In this document: in pieces, positions 36,201 through 48,181 of the stretch
Layout of the letters: every line of letters starts with the position of its first letter
Position numbering within the stretch: the stretch's first letter is position 1
Source: Climacteris rufus
Lineage: Eukaryota > Chordata > Aves > Passeriformes > Climacteridae
Assembly: GCA_013398175.1 (NCBI GenBank)
Contig: VZRZ01007909.1
Location: 89,436 to 153,435 of the forward strand
Direction: 5' to 3'
DNA length: 64,000 nucleotides
Translations under genes and position numbers: made by a program
The notes under the pieces: model-generated
Seen by the model: only the letters and a program-made list of their open reading frames with translations
Told to the model about the DNA's origin: nothing
Databases searched by the model: none

Positions 36201-39200
36201 AAATTTTAACTAATGTTTTTATTTTCCCAAGAGGAACCTAAGAAATCAGACCTGTAACAACAAGAACCCACAATGAGATTTACTAATGTTACAATTTCTC
36301 TCATTTTTTTTTCTAAGCCCTCATTTATGTCATCCCATTTGCATTAGGACTAATTCAAATAAGAAGAGGCTTCCAGCTGATGTTTCTCAGCTATAAATCT
36401 GTGGCTGTACCTCTGTGTGTCCATGGCAGATGCACAGCACCTATGATAGATAGAGATGACAGTTCCAATCTTTATTTATATGATAAATTTTGTTGAAGGA
36501 GGATGAATTAATTCCACCCTGTTAATAACATTTGGGGGAATTTTTTCATCTAGGAAAGGAAGCTATACCACTTCTTCTACATCTGGGAAGAGATCAGTGA
36601 GCACAATAATTGAATTGACCTTTTGCAAAGGTCTGAAAAACCCCACTGCTATTTCTCCCTTTCAGAAATACTTGTAGGCTAAATATCCAACAACTGTTCT
36701 GAGCCCACTGAGAGTGTGAACAATTAGTGCATTTGAGAAGTCCTAATAATTTTCAGTAGGTTTAAACCTAATAACTATTTGTCTCTGCTAATGCTCTTTC
36801 CCCTATATATCTGGACTCCAAGCAATAAAACCTGCAACCAAACTGAAGTGGATCCTGCATATAAAAACAAAACCTCTGAATTATAACAATGCTCAAATGC
36901 ACAACAGGCTGAAAATCAGAGAGCTGTCAGCACAGAGCAGCTCAAAAGACAGTATCTGCATTATGAAGGGTTTGGCCTTATTGTGGTAAGTGAGGAATAA
37001 ATCCTTGAAGATTTCACTTTAAAAAAGTTCTACAAATTTCTATAGTTTTATCTCACCTTCCCAGGGCTTGGTTGAGAGCCCTATAAGCTTGAATTTCATA
37101 CCACTGACTCCCTGATAAAAGGCCTCTTGTACTTTTGTGCTGGTCATTGTACTTCCTCTTTAATTCAACCTAAGAAAGAAACCATAAAATAATTGGGTTT
37201 ATTAATGATGTTGAAAAGGAGAAATTCTAAAAGGGAAAACAAGTAAACACTGAGTAAATAAGAGAAAATATATAGTGTTCTTCAGTGTTTCAACTCTGTA
37301 TTTTGCACACTTACCAATTGTGGCTTGTACCCTTCTGAAATAACTCTTAGATGTGATCTGTAGCAATGGTTTAAACCTCATGACATGAGCACCACACACT
37401 TATCCACACCTCTGTGCCAGCTAGAGAAGGATAAGCTGTTCACACAGGCAAAAAAAAACCAACAGGTACAAGCAGATGGACTCCAGAGCCCAATTTTATT
37501 GGCTCTTCTGAAAGGAAATGACCCAGTGGAGATCTCCAGCCTCCCCTTTATCACAAACTCCTCAACTATGGGACCAGACCCTACTTTTCTCAAGTGAGGG
37601 TTAAGCAAATACAACTTTACTTCCTCCACAGAAGCTAAGGAAGAGCTTTAGAGACAGAGTGGCCTCTCCCAAGTACCCAGTCAGCAACAGCAACCCTAAT
37701 TTCCAGCTTGGCATCACCTTCTGTGGTTTGGAAATGTTTCACTGGCTGAGGGGGAAGCCAAGGTCTGCAGGCCACGGGGAGCATCCATCCCTTTTTAAAA
37801 ACACTCTATCCCTGATGCTGCAAAAGCAGAGCTGGAATCAACTGCCTAAGAAATCCCCTGCCTTGGAAATCCCTTCCCAATCACATGGATAACTACCCAT
37901 GCATTGCCTGGTCTGAACTGGAACAACTTGCATTACAACACTACAAACTGTTCCAATAGATATCAAAAGGATTTATTATTATTATTCAGAGGGGGGGACT
38001 GAATTTTATATTTTTTAAAGAAACATAAAACCACACCAAAAAGGGTCTTTCTGTTGCTCTTTTGTACAGTATTAACCTTTGTAAACTGACAAGTGAAAGG
38101 ACACGCTTCAGGAGAGAAAACAGCAGACTTCTAACCTCTTCTGACAGGTAACTTTCAAGTTGCATTTGGATAAGAAATTTTATTTTATGTACTTATGCCC
38201 TTTAAATTGCCTGTCAAATTTACAAATTCAATCTTTACAGCCAGAAACTAAATTCAGTTTGATTTCACAGATTTAGTATTTGTTCCAGTCTCTCAGAATT
38301 TACTGACTGGCATGTGAGGTTTCCTTTGTAATTTTCCAAACAGAGGATGATATCTTCTGAACGGTTTTTGAACATTAAAAGCATTTCTTCAAAAGGAACT
38401 TGGGTTCATGTGTGCATTTCTACAAACTGAAATACTACCTGGAGAAAGAAACAGGTACTGCTCACCATTGGAAATGAGGAATGATGTTGGAAAAGTTCAC
38501 TGAAGCTTTTAAAACATAACCAGTGAGAATATACTCCTGTATTTTGCACTTGTCTTTAGTGCTGGTTAGTTTGATCATTTCTTTTGAAGAATTTTGTTAT
38601 CAGTAGGATTATGGCCATTTGGAACTAATGGAAGTTTACCAGCCTCTCACTTTGCCTGCAGACTGTGACAAACAGTATTGGAATAACTGGTCCTGTATCT
38701 TACACTGAAAAAATTGCATCACTTATAAATAAGTGCATAAACTCAGTGAAGTAACAGGAGAATGCAAACCAGTAGATCACCTCAATAAAATACACTACTT
38801 TTACATTCTTCCAATACATGTCAGCATCATCAAGTGTTTATTGTTTGCATGCACATCAACAAAGACATTTCACTGCTCAAATTATAGAAACCTCCTTTTT
38901 TTAATATAAAACTTTGTGGGGGGTGTTGTTTTAACCCTATTCCCTTGATCTAAGCGAGTAACCTATCTTTCAAACTCCTCTATTTTAATTTAGAAAGGGT
39001 TCTGAGAAAACAAACATTGTGTTTTCTCACTGAAATGCTCCTGTCTCAGCGGGGGATGACAACTTCCATCGCTGAGAGTTCAGTGTGCACTGGAAGGCTG
39101 CAGCAGGTAAAAGGCCAGAGCATGTCATTTTAATGCAATCAGAATCTATTTCATTGTGTAACTCCTGCATTCCCAACCATCAAGCCCAGGGCAGATTCAA

Positions 39201-42200
39201 GCTGACATGTTACATATGTGAAAAAGCCAGTCCCTCCTGCTAGCAAATATCCAGCATGTGCAGGAAAGCACAGGCTAGAAGGGATTCGTTCAAATGTCAG
39301 AAGACAGCCTTTCACTTTTACCTGTTCATCCTTAAAAACATCCTGCCAGCTCTGGGGCAGGATTTCCAGCCCGAGAGCTGCAGAGAGAGCAGCACAGGGC
39401 CCCTGGCAAGCTCTGCCATGCTGTAGCTGTCACCCAGATTAGGCTCTGATCTGTCTGGGAGGTCACGGGCACAGCCAGGCTCCCTCCCATCTCCCCCTCC
39501 TACCTGCAGCTGCTCCTGCTCTCCAGGCTTCATTAGCCCGACAGCTTTCACTCGCAAATACCAACTGAGAAACAGCAGCAAACAAACAGAAATGCCATCC
39601 ACAATCTCCTTCTAAGGCTTGGAAAGATACTTGGAGGCAGTTTGTGCTACAACTCAAAAGGATTTTCAAGTGTACTTTTCAAACAAAATTAGCAATAGAG
39701 GTTTTTCCTCCAATGACAACATTAAACCACATTTGTTATATCAGATTTTTAAAAAAGTTACCTGTGCTAACATTCCTTCACATGAAGAAACTCAGACTTA
39801 TTCAGGATTCCAGTGATATATAAATACATAAAGTGGATTTATACTGTGTGGACCATGGACTGTACCAGTTAGTCTTAGCTTTGTGCCACGAATTAACTCA
39901 AAAATTAGTGCTTATGTTTGACCCCCAAAACAACCTGCAAATTCACAGAACCTGCAGCCTGTTGTCTTTTAGCAACACATCAGGCTGAGCCAGATTGACT
40001 CAGAATTAACCAACAGTATTTAACAGCAAGGCATACAAATATTAATCTATTGTGGACTAATTGTTTCTGAAGAAAAATGAATCAGAACACTGCAAACTGA
40101 TTTATCAGCACCACTACCACAATATGAAGGTTGAATGGGCTAAGCCCATTTTTTTCTTTTGTGCAATTTAAATCAGCAAAATAAACTGTGTTTGCTTTTA
40201 CTTCACCTGGCAAAGTTTTGAGGGGTATTTTTTAATGCATTACTTTACTGAACCAAACGAAAACTTTGCTTTTTAAGAACAAACATTAGTAACAGTTTAG
40301 ATTTTTTTTTTGTTTAACAAATCAGGCCTGTTCCTTGACAGGACATCACCTCACAAACATCTCCAACTGCCTGCTGTTCAGAATGATGTCCAGTTTGTAA
40401 CCTGTGGATTTCAAACCAGATTGCCCAGCAGTCTAAAGCCAGGACAGAAATCCTGGATACAATGGCACTGTGGTGAGGAGTTCAACTGGACTTATCCAAA
40501 CCTGCATTTCCCTGTGGGCAGTGTTGTGACAGCTCAGGTTCAAGGGAGAGAAAACAGCTGGAAAAGACAAATAAAGCTGGATCTGTACCACTGCATGAAC
40601 ACACGTGTAGGTGGCTTGTGCCCTTCCCTCCCCAGCACTCTCCTCCATGGAAAGAAAAACCAGAAAATGGATATAAATGTTTTCTGGCGTTCCACTAACT
40701 TGTTTCTCTGGTTTTATGAGAGGAAAAACAGTAATGAAAACAAAGACCATTGCTCACATCATCCAAAAAAATTTTAAAAGACACGTTCATGTTTAACATC
40801 TACTAATTCCCCACGTCTTAAAAACAAACAAGCAGAAAAAATACCAGGTGGTTACTCCCCGTTTCCATCCCAAAAAAGACATTAAAATGTTTTTTAAGCA
40901 AATCTCCCGTCCTAAAAATCTCATGTGTCCACTTAGAGTCTCTCTTCCACCTGAAATAGCAATAATTAGAATTTTTCAGGAACACACTTGCCATCTACTT
41001 TCCTCCTGACGAATGCCAAGGAACCATAAAAGTTTGTAAGTGCAGGAAAGTTAAGACATGAAAACCCATTTCTTTTCTTTTACATCTGAAAATTCTTAAA
41101 TAGAAGCAGCATTAAACAGTGCAGCATTTCACTTTTCCCCCTCACTTCAAAAGCTGTAACAAGGGCTGTGAGGTTTAAGACAAATAATGCACATGTAAAG
41201 GCCCGGGTGAGTCACAGAACAAGCTTCAAACATCCTCACTCCTCACAGACCCACTCCAAGCTGTGCCTAAACACGATATTTCCATTTATGAGCCCACAGG
41301 AAAAAGATATTATGGCAGGATTTTATCTTTAAATGCCCCAAGCATTCCAAGTGCAGTGTTAATACATAAACAATAAGGAATAAGAAAAGGCTTATTTAGC
41401 TATATTTTACCAAACTAGATTCTGTATATTACAATAATTTATTAAGAGCATTCCAACAACTTCATATACCTAAATAAGGTCACTAGACACAAATATAACA
41501 CTTATTTTCACATATAAATACTGCATTTACTTAAAAAAACAACAACAAACCCCCTAAACTGTGAGCACAGCAACACCATCTATACTGTGAATGAGGCATG
41601 ATCAATACTCTGTACTGCTCAATTCTCATCTGGGTGCTGTTACACAGCAATTGTTCAGGTGGCCTTTTCTGCAGTTATAAAAATTGCTTTCCTTGGATAA
41701 CACTGCACAAAGTAAGGAAACAACATCTCTGCACATCCAGATCTGAGGTTTGCTGTATCTCACAGACTGCTGCAGGTGAACAGGGGATGGGGAAGGACAT
41801 GAGGCACCTGTGGGACTGAACAGTGCAATGTGAATGGAGATACAATCAAAATTAGGAGAAGTTACTGAAAGAGAAATAATGGCACACAAGTGGCAAATAA
41901 ACCACATATGGCAAAACCCTGCTGGCTTGTTTCCCCATAAGCCAAAAGCTCCAGTATGAGATATGACTTCAAGATAAAGGCAAACAAGCCAAAGCAAACT
42001 CCTGCCCACCAGAAGTGGCCAGAGCCATCTGCCAGGGCAGCAGCCCAGCGCTCCTGCTTGGTGCAGAGCTCTGCTTCTCCTGCTCTGAGCTCACGAGGTA
42101 TTGCATGGCCAAACGCCTTCCCAGTGTTCTCACTCAATCCCAGGCTGAGAAGGGAAGCTTATGTAATGTTGCAGGCACTGAACACTCTGAGCATTGTCAG

Positions 42201-45200
42201 CCACACCGTGTGGCATCCCGGGGATCTGGAAGTTTCCCGCTTTGACAAATCTTGTAGCACATTCACCCCAGGCCCATCTACTCATCTCAGCCTTGTAAGG
42301 CTTCGAGGGACTGTGAACAAGCGACTTGATTAAAATCTAATGCAACCAAAACTCTGCTCTGAAGAGAAAATTCAATCCATTTCCAGTGAAGCAGAAGTGA
42401 AAAAAAAATCAGGGAGGTTCCCTTGAGGTCCGAGAGCGGTGCCTGCGCTCCGCGTGCCGCGGCCGAGCTGCAGCGCCAGTGTCACTCATCCCTCCAAATC
42501 CCCAAGGTGAGAGCTTCACTCTTCCAGCTTTCAACTGACTCTGACAGCAAAGGCAAAACTTAAAGGTCACCACTACTTGCTAAGGACAAGATAAACACAA
42601 GAAAATCACTTGGAAATTTTTTTATGGATCAGAAAAGTAAACTGTTCAACGGAAAGGAAAAGTTTTGATTTGTTGGATTATTTATCCAAAGGCTGCACCT
42701 GGGGATATATTCAGGGATGATTTCTGTCATCTGTGCCAACATATTGACATTAGCCTTGCACCAGCAGAACAGAAATGCCATCCACTTGTCTTACCTGTCA
42801 CACTGAACTCACATGTCCCCATTCCTATTCCACAGGATCTCCCACAAACCAAGCCTCTCCAATCATTTTTTTTCTTAATTAACACAATTTCTGTTGGAAC
42901 AGTGTGCCTGGCTTTGACTGTTTATAACCATTCTTATTTGTAGAAAAGTGGGAAGTAAAAGGCTTTTGTGGTATCTCAGTGCCACCACAGCAGCCATGAA
43001 AGTTCCAGAAATGGTTTTCTGCTCCCCACTTTCTATTTGTTATTTCTTTCACGGTACTGGAATGAAGAAGAAATTAAAAGCCTTCTGTGTCTAAAAAATT
43101 CTTAACTTCACAGGGAATTTTCTGCTAAATTCTACTATAGATAAACACAACAATGACCTCCCATAAAATGTCACCATCTGTTCCGCTTTGCCCATATATT
43201 TTTATGAAGAAGTGAAAATATGATCGTAAGTGATACAAAGGTAAGATGAAATTAATACAGTGCAAGGGATGTTTCTCACCTCTGCCTAAGCATAATTACA
43301 ATTTAAATTAAATTAAATGTTACAATAACAATTATTTTCGCAGAAATCTTTCTTTTCCTAGGATATAATAAATAAAAAATGAATTATTTCAGCAACCACA
43401 TATATAGCACAAGATTCCTTCTCCTTTCAAGAGACACAAAGCATAGGGGTTTAAAATCTGCCACAAGGACTAGAAATTAAATATTGAAACATGTCATTAT
43501 TCTGAAATTATAGAAATATCTCCATTTGTTGAGCTCTCAAGAAAGGAGGAGGAAACTTCAGCCACAGGGCTGCAAAAGTTTTGTACCATTACATTATTTG
43601 TACACATAACCCAGAAAATTGTAATTGAAGTGATGTTATGATACTGGAAACAATAAAGAAAATATTCACCCTATAGCAGCCATGGGAAATACTTCTCATT
43701 AAAGGCAAACTTGAGCAATGGCAGTGCCCAGAACTCCCAGCCTTATCAAGTTTATTTTCCTTGCACATCTGCTGGTGTGAGAGAGTTGGACTTTTGCACT
43801 TTCTGCTGTATTTTGGTCAAGTTCTCCTGGCTGTTCCATGATTAATACACTGTACTGCAGCAGGATCAAAAGCATCTGGAAAGGTGGAAGTGCAGAAATG
43901 CTCTCTGGGAAAGGGAGCTTAGTGCTTGCACTTCAGAGCTGCCCATTATCAACATTGCAGAGCGAGCTGCTTTATTTTCAGGTCCCCAAGGTAAGAACAG
44001 TAAATTATGACTTGAACTAAACAAGTCACACTTGGCTCCAAAATCAGATTTTCCTACCTCTAGTTTCAGGTCCCAGAGGTGGGCAGAGGAAATCCTGGTC
44101 ACAGCCAAAGAAGTCATTTTTGGCTCTGAAATAAATTTTCCTGCTTTTCTCGAGCCAAACCCTACCAATTGAGAGTACCAGAGCTTTGAGCAATCCTTGA
44201 ACATTTCTTTTATATTATTTTGTTTTAGCAACCTGATTCTTCAGCAATGTGAAACCCTTTTCAATAACACAGATTTAGGGCTTTGGCCTCTTTCTGCAAT
44301 CAGTTTTGTTTATAATCAGGTCCATTTCTAAGCCTGAATCATTTCTGTCTCCCTAACACTGACAAAGTGTTTTAGACTCTTCTCTTTGTGAAAACCAGTG
44401 AACCTAAGATACAGTATTCCTAAAATATTTCAGTGAAACTAAATTATTCTCTTTAAAGCCCCTACAGAAAATACTGTCCCTTACAAAAGCATACAGTTAC
44501 TTAAGGAATCCAAATGTTTGCCATTTAATACCAGGACCTGTGGCATATATTTAGCACAAACATATAGAAAAACTAAAACTGGATATTATTCATCACACTT
44601 GACAATTAGTTCCTTGCCCAAGATTGATGTGTGGATCCAAAATGCTACACTTCAAAATATCTAACAGGAGTTAATTAACAGTATGTTAGCATCAGATAAC
44701 ACATATGTGGGATTATACCTCCCTTTCTGTCACATTATTTATGTTCTCTAATATTACACTTCACTGTTATTCATTCGAGTTACAAATCATAAAACATATT
44801 TAGAAAGCAGGTTGATCACAGACAAGGCATATTAGTGGAGATGAGCCAACATCAAACTGCCAACATAAAATATTGGTCTCCAAAGGTACCAATTCCACAA
44901 ACCCTTTTGGTTGTGCACAGTCCTAGGAGTATTAAAGGGATTACTCACACAAGCAAAAGCTCTGTGCAGGAGTAAGGGGTTATGGAATTGAGGCTTAAGA
45001 GGACTTTTATTAACCCAAAAAGCAGACATTCAAGGGTTTTTTTATGTAGAAGCCCAGCACTTTTTAGTGATTTAAACCAATCCCAGAAGTATATAATTCA
45101 TGGATATTCCAAGGGAATGGTTAATCACCTGCATTTCCTATTTTTAAAGGAACGTCATTATTAATCACCTTATCAGCTTCCTGCTCTGGTACCTCTACTG

Positions 45201-48181
45201 AGCACCCCTTGCTCTGTGAGAGCAGCAGATGAACCTGTGTGCACAATTCCCTGTCTGTGGAAGTCTGACCTGACCTGTGTCTCTGTGTTCTGAATTTTGT
45301 GTCTGCTGAAAACTCAAGGTCCTCCCAAAAAGAACCACTTTTCTGGTTCACCTACAAAATCGAAAGCAACACCACCCAACTGTATCATGACAGCAAATGC
45401 TGTAACTGTTCTATAAACTTTAACTGTTTCAGTTGGGAATTCCAATTCATTTCCTGAGCTGAAAGAGATGCTTAATATTCCAAATTTCTTTTGTATCTCT
45501 GCTTATGTTTCTACAAAGGTATTAATTAATCTCCTTCACTGAAAGAGTGACATTCCTTCACTTTATCCTTCATGCAACTCATCTGGTAAAAGAAATGGGC
45601 ATTAATCCAGAATTTTTTGGGCATCTGATAAACCTAAAGCCTTGGGCAAAACAAAACACAGTTCAATGTAAAGACATTTAAAATAAAAACCATTTCCTCC
45701 AGCATCCTGCAAGGAGCTCTGCCATGCACCAGCTCTGCAAATCTCATGCTGAGAGACTGGTGCCTGCCCTTCTCTCATCCAGAATTGATCACTGCAGAGC
45801 TTTGGGCATTCCCATCTCTGAATGCACACACTCCAACCTTCAGCTGCAATTTGGCAGCCTGTGTTTCTAGCCCTACTGAAAAATTTAGGGGTTTTCTTCA
45901 GTCTAATTAAAAAAAAATAGTTCAACAGAACAGTAATTTTTAAAATAGAGTTATCAGAAATGGGCTGTGATTCTGTAATATGACATATTTGGTTGGACTC
46001 AAGGTAAAATCAAATACAGTATTTTGGCCTTAGAGGAACATAATTCACTGTGAAGATAATTCACCCATGACACATTCTTTTCAATCTAATTTTGTATCAT
46101 TTAGAAACCAAATACACTGACTTTCAGGAAATCATTTGGCATTAATTTTAAACTTCTAGCCATACTACAGACAAAGGATTTCCAAAACACCATGTCAGCA
46201 CATGCTCTTAAAACAGCATTTCTAACTCTAGAAAGAGTGCTGAGGATTCTTTGAATGTGAATGTTTTTCTATTACAGTACAGTGCATTATATTTTAGTAA
46301 GACAAAAAACGTTGTGGCTGAGTAAGTGCTCCAAGGAATTCTGCAAACAGTGGAAGAAGTGCACTAACACCAGCTCGTGGTCCTTGTAGGATGTGGGTTT
46401 TTCCCAGCAAGGCTGTAATTAGGCACATGCTGCAGACAACAAAGAAACCTTTGCTTGTTCACTTAAGCTCAGAACACATCTCTCAAACCAAAGCTGAGTC
46501 TGTTTGGGCTTTCAAGTGCAAACCTATGATTTTCTTGTTTGATTTGGCATTACTCAGAACCAGAATCCAGCTGCTCCTGGTATTTATTTATTCTGTGATC
46601 CTTCACTTTGTTTCTTGGCTTCCCAAAGGTTTTCCCAAAAGCTCTGAAAGGAACGTGGGATGGAGCAGTGACAGTGACTGTGAGCACCTCTGGGGCACAG
46701 ACCACTACAGAGAAATGGCATTACAAACTAGCCAATAATAATTTTTTTTTCAGTAAGTAGAAAGTCTAGAAAAATACTTTTATATATTTATTGGCTTTCT
46801 TTCCCTTGCAGCTATGAAATCCCTGCTCTAATGGAACATCATGTGTCTGTCAGACCAGCCCTGCTTGAGCCACAAGGAAGGAAGTGTTGAGGTGGGCAAT
46901 TACACAGCAGTGCAAGCAACAGGATGCTGCTTTCACCACCTCCTGAAAAATACAAATAGTTTCAAATTTATTTAATTGGAGACATTTCAAAATGCTATTT
47001 TTACAAGGCACTTACAAGTTTTTGCCTAAAGTTACATGAAGCTTGAATTTTCAAAATAGTCCTGTCCTCAGTATCCAGGAAGAGTTTATGTTATGTCATA
47101 AATTCATGCTTCAAAATTGCAAGCTAATAAAGCAGCACAAGCTTGGACAAGGTTTCCAGTTCCACTCTGTGCTCAAGTGGGACACACAATTACACTAAAG
47201 AAGGCAATGGAGATTAGAAAGGTGACACTGCAATCAGTGTGACATACCTAGTTATATTGCAAAATAATAACATGATGCAACAACCTTTATCTTTCCACCT
47301 GTTTTCAGAAATAACCTGCCTTATTTAAAGCAGTATTTTCCTAATATTTATCCCAGACCTTCATAACCAAAGGCCCCACCACCGAAAGCCAGGCAGTTCC
47401 TTCATTATTATACAAACAACACAAGTTTCAGTGCATGCAAACAGGCAAGGGAGATGGACACATGTCCAGCTGCTTGCCAGAGTATGAAGTTCAAGGGTAT
47501 TTTGTGCATATTTAGTGGTTTAAACATGACTTAAAAATAAAGTTCAACTCTGAACTGATGTCCTACCTGAAGGTCTCTCACATTTGGAAAGGGGATTCCA
47601 ATGGTCACAACTGCTCTGGCATTCTCATCACAGAAATCCAGCCCCTCACTGACCTTCCCTCTGCACACAGCTATCAGGAGTGCCCCATCTGCAACAGGCC
47701 AGACAGGAACACACTAATCACTCCCAGGGAGATGAGAATCAGGAGAAACTTTCACCACAACCTTTTAAAGAGCTAAACATAATACAGCAAAACACACTGT
47801 CTGGAGAAAGTGAGTGGTTATAAAAATAGAGACTTGTTGGAGAGATGAGATTAACTCCACTTTGACCAATACTATTGTGATTTTGACCACCAACCAGTAA
47901 AATGATTTTACACATTAATTATGCAAGAACAACGTGTATCTACAACAAAATGTTAAATGTTAAACCTTGAATTTTACTTGAAGAGCCTGTATCAACTCTT
48001 TTGTACGTGTGAAGAAAGTACCTTTTTCTCCTTTACATTTGATTGCATCATAGTAGATTTTCAGCAGTTCATCAAAGTCACTCTTGGCCCCTCCCTGGGG
48101 CTCTGCAATGACTGTCTTAACCCCCTCCAGCTTTCTCCACAAGCCAGTGTGCATCCAACGATCCTTTAATTTGTCCAGCAT
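32393..48181 (-). CDS. BRIP1: BRIP1 (FANCJ) DNA helicase, 3' half of the gene, six exons
   Basis: BRIP1 is an iron-sulphur, XPD-family (superfamily 2) 5'-to-3' DNA helicase. It unwinds forked DNA and G-quadruplexes and acts in the Fanconi interstrand-crosslink repair pathway in the nucleus. The joined exons (48022-48181, 47567-47688, 37057-37169, 35522-35604, 33984-34307, 32393-33282) total 1692 bases including the stop, with every phase consistent. Four of the six have exactly the human exon lengths as I recall them (160, 122, 113, 83). The others differ by multiples of three (324 versus 330; 890 versus 845). Present here are helicase motifs V and VI and the disordered tail. The N-terminal half with Walker A, the Fe-S domain and the DEAH box lies outside the window. 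No frameshift or internal stop is seen. Confidence 0.97.
33283..33983 (-). other. BRIP1: BRIP1 intron between last two exons
   Basis: 701 bases, donor AA/GTATGT, acceptor TTTCACAG/GT. No embedded gene or repeat seen. The minus-strand frame of the preceding exon stays open about 120 bases into this intron, which can mislead gene callers. The phase-1 requirement of the last exon selects the donor at 33983-33982 over an in-frame phase-0 GTGAGA just upstream. Confidence 0.85.
33984..34307 (-). CDS. BRIP1: BRIP1 exon 19 equivalent
   Basis: 324 bases starting after the acceptor tcctttag and ending at donor AA/GTATGT. The first 20 residues, LSKWIRQQIQHHGSFGSALE, continue the helicase core closely as in human. 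After that the sequence becomes Ser/Gln/Glu/His-rich and poorly conserved (AARNQSSGDGSAEHSEF, LSQGSQHEATLQLSPD, SNSRAAVRP). This marks the boundary between the folded helicase and the disordered tail. It is 6 bases shorter than the human exon as recalled. The middle of the exon is markedly more GC- and CpG-rich than the surrounding introns. Confidence 0.95.
34308..35521 (-). other. BRIP1: BRIP1 intron between exons 18 and 19
   Basis: 1214 bases with donor CTG/GTAAGG and acceptor TTTAG/G. AT-rich with T tracts near 34561 and 34603. No coding or RNA feature recognised. Confidence 0.85.
35522..35604 (-). CDS. BRIP1: BRIP1 exon 18 equivalent: helicase motif VI
   Basis: 83 bases, the same length as in human. 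It completes the arginine of 'QALGR' and continues CIRHRNDWGALILVDDRF, then RNNPNKYITG. The first part with the preceding exon forms helicase motif VI (Q-A-x-G-R-x-I-R), whose arginines act as arginine fingers contacting the ATP phosphates. All motif residues are present, so the protein is expected to be an active ATPase. Enters in phase 2 and leaves in phase 1. Confidence 0.97.
35605..37056 (-). other. BRIP1: BRIP1 intron between exons 17 and 18
   Basis: 1452 bases, donor GAAG/GTGAGA, acceptor CTCCCTTTTAG/G. Nothing beyond AT-rich intronic sequence recognised. A short tandem 'ccttcaccacat' duplication lies near 35968-35990. Confidence 0.85.
37057..37169 (-). CDS. BRIP1: BRIP1 exon 17 equivalent
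   Basis: 113 bases, the same length as in human. It encodes VELKRKYNDQHKSTRGLL then SGSQWYEIQAYRALNQALG and two bases of the next arginine. Human has [25 protein letters not shown] as I recall, so the segment is strongly conserved. The arginine in VELKR corresponds to human Arg798, the site of a well-known truncating variant. It links helicase motif V to motif VI in the second RecA-like domain. Confidence 0.97.
42431..42475. promoter_or_regulatory. Isolated CpG-dense patch inside BRIP1 intron
   Basis: Nine CpG dinucleotides in 45 bases (at 42431, 42437, 42446, 42451, 42453, 42458, 42460, 42464 and 42474) within intronic DNA where CpG is otherwise nearly absent. Far shorter than a CpG island. 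It could be a protected regulatory site, for example CTCF-like or an intronic promoter, or a remnant of a GC-rich insertion. No open frame. Confidence 0.35.
43979..44154. repeat. Imperfect direct duplication, two units of about 88 bp
   Basis: Unit 1 starts at 43979 and unit 2 at 44067, each with caggtccc near the start. About 45 bases in, both have aagtca, then ttggct followed by an AT-rich stretch and ttttcct. The offsets between matching anchor words are 87-88 bases. Divergence is high, so this is an old tandem duplication or two related repeat copies. Confidence 0.45.
47567..47688 (-). CDS. BRIP1: BRIP1 exon 16 equivalent: helicase motif V
   Basis: 122 bases, the same length as in human. 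Completes the aspartate of the split codon and encodes GALLIAVCRGKVSEGLDF, then CDENARAVVTIGIPFPN and VRDLQ. This holds XPD-family helicase motif V (RGKxSEGxDF), which couples ATP binding to DNA contact, and the IGIPFPN loop. All key residues are present. One difference from human is Cys for Ser after LDF. Phase 1 in, 0 out. Confidence 0.97.
47689..48021 (-). other. BRIP1: BRIP1 short intron between exons 15 and 16
   Basis: 333 bases with donor AAAG/GTACTT and acceptor CTGTTGCAG/AT. No internal feature. Confidence 0.9.
48022..48181 (-). CDS. BRIP1: BRIP1 exon 15 equivalent
   Basis: 160 bases, the same length as in human. The acceptor is gttggttttcag. It encodes MLDKLKDRWMHTGLWRKLEG, then VKTVIAEPQGGAKSDFDELL and KIYYDAIKCKGEK plus one base of the next codon. 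Human has the close equivalent LLEKLKERW and VKTVIVEPQGG as I recall. The segment belongs to the second RecA-like helicase domain, just after the 'FLPSY' strand (motif IV region), which would be on the exon upstream. The initial ATG is an internal methionine, not the protein start. Confidence 0.97.

Larger units (their letters stand above)
37170..47566 (-). other. BRIP1: BRIP1 large intron between exons 16 and 17
   Basis: About 10.4 kb, donor CAG/GTAGGA and acceptor TTTCTTAG/G. Most is unique AT-rich DNA. It contains an isolated CpG-dense patch at 42431-42475 and an imperfect 88-bp direct duplication at 43979-44154. A plus-strand open frame at 40310-40777 has no domain or splice context and is treated as chance. 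No RNA gene or intact mobile element found. Confidence 0.85.

Noticed and set aside
40310..40777. 155-codon plus-strand open frame in a BRIP1 intron
   Set aside because: No recognisable domain, and a minus-strand frame overlaps it. Probably chance, although expression data could reopen it.
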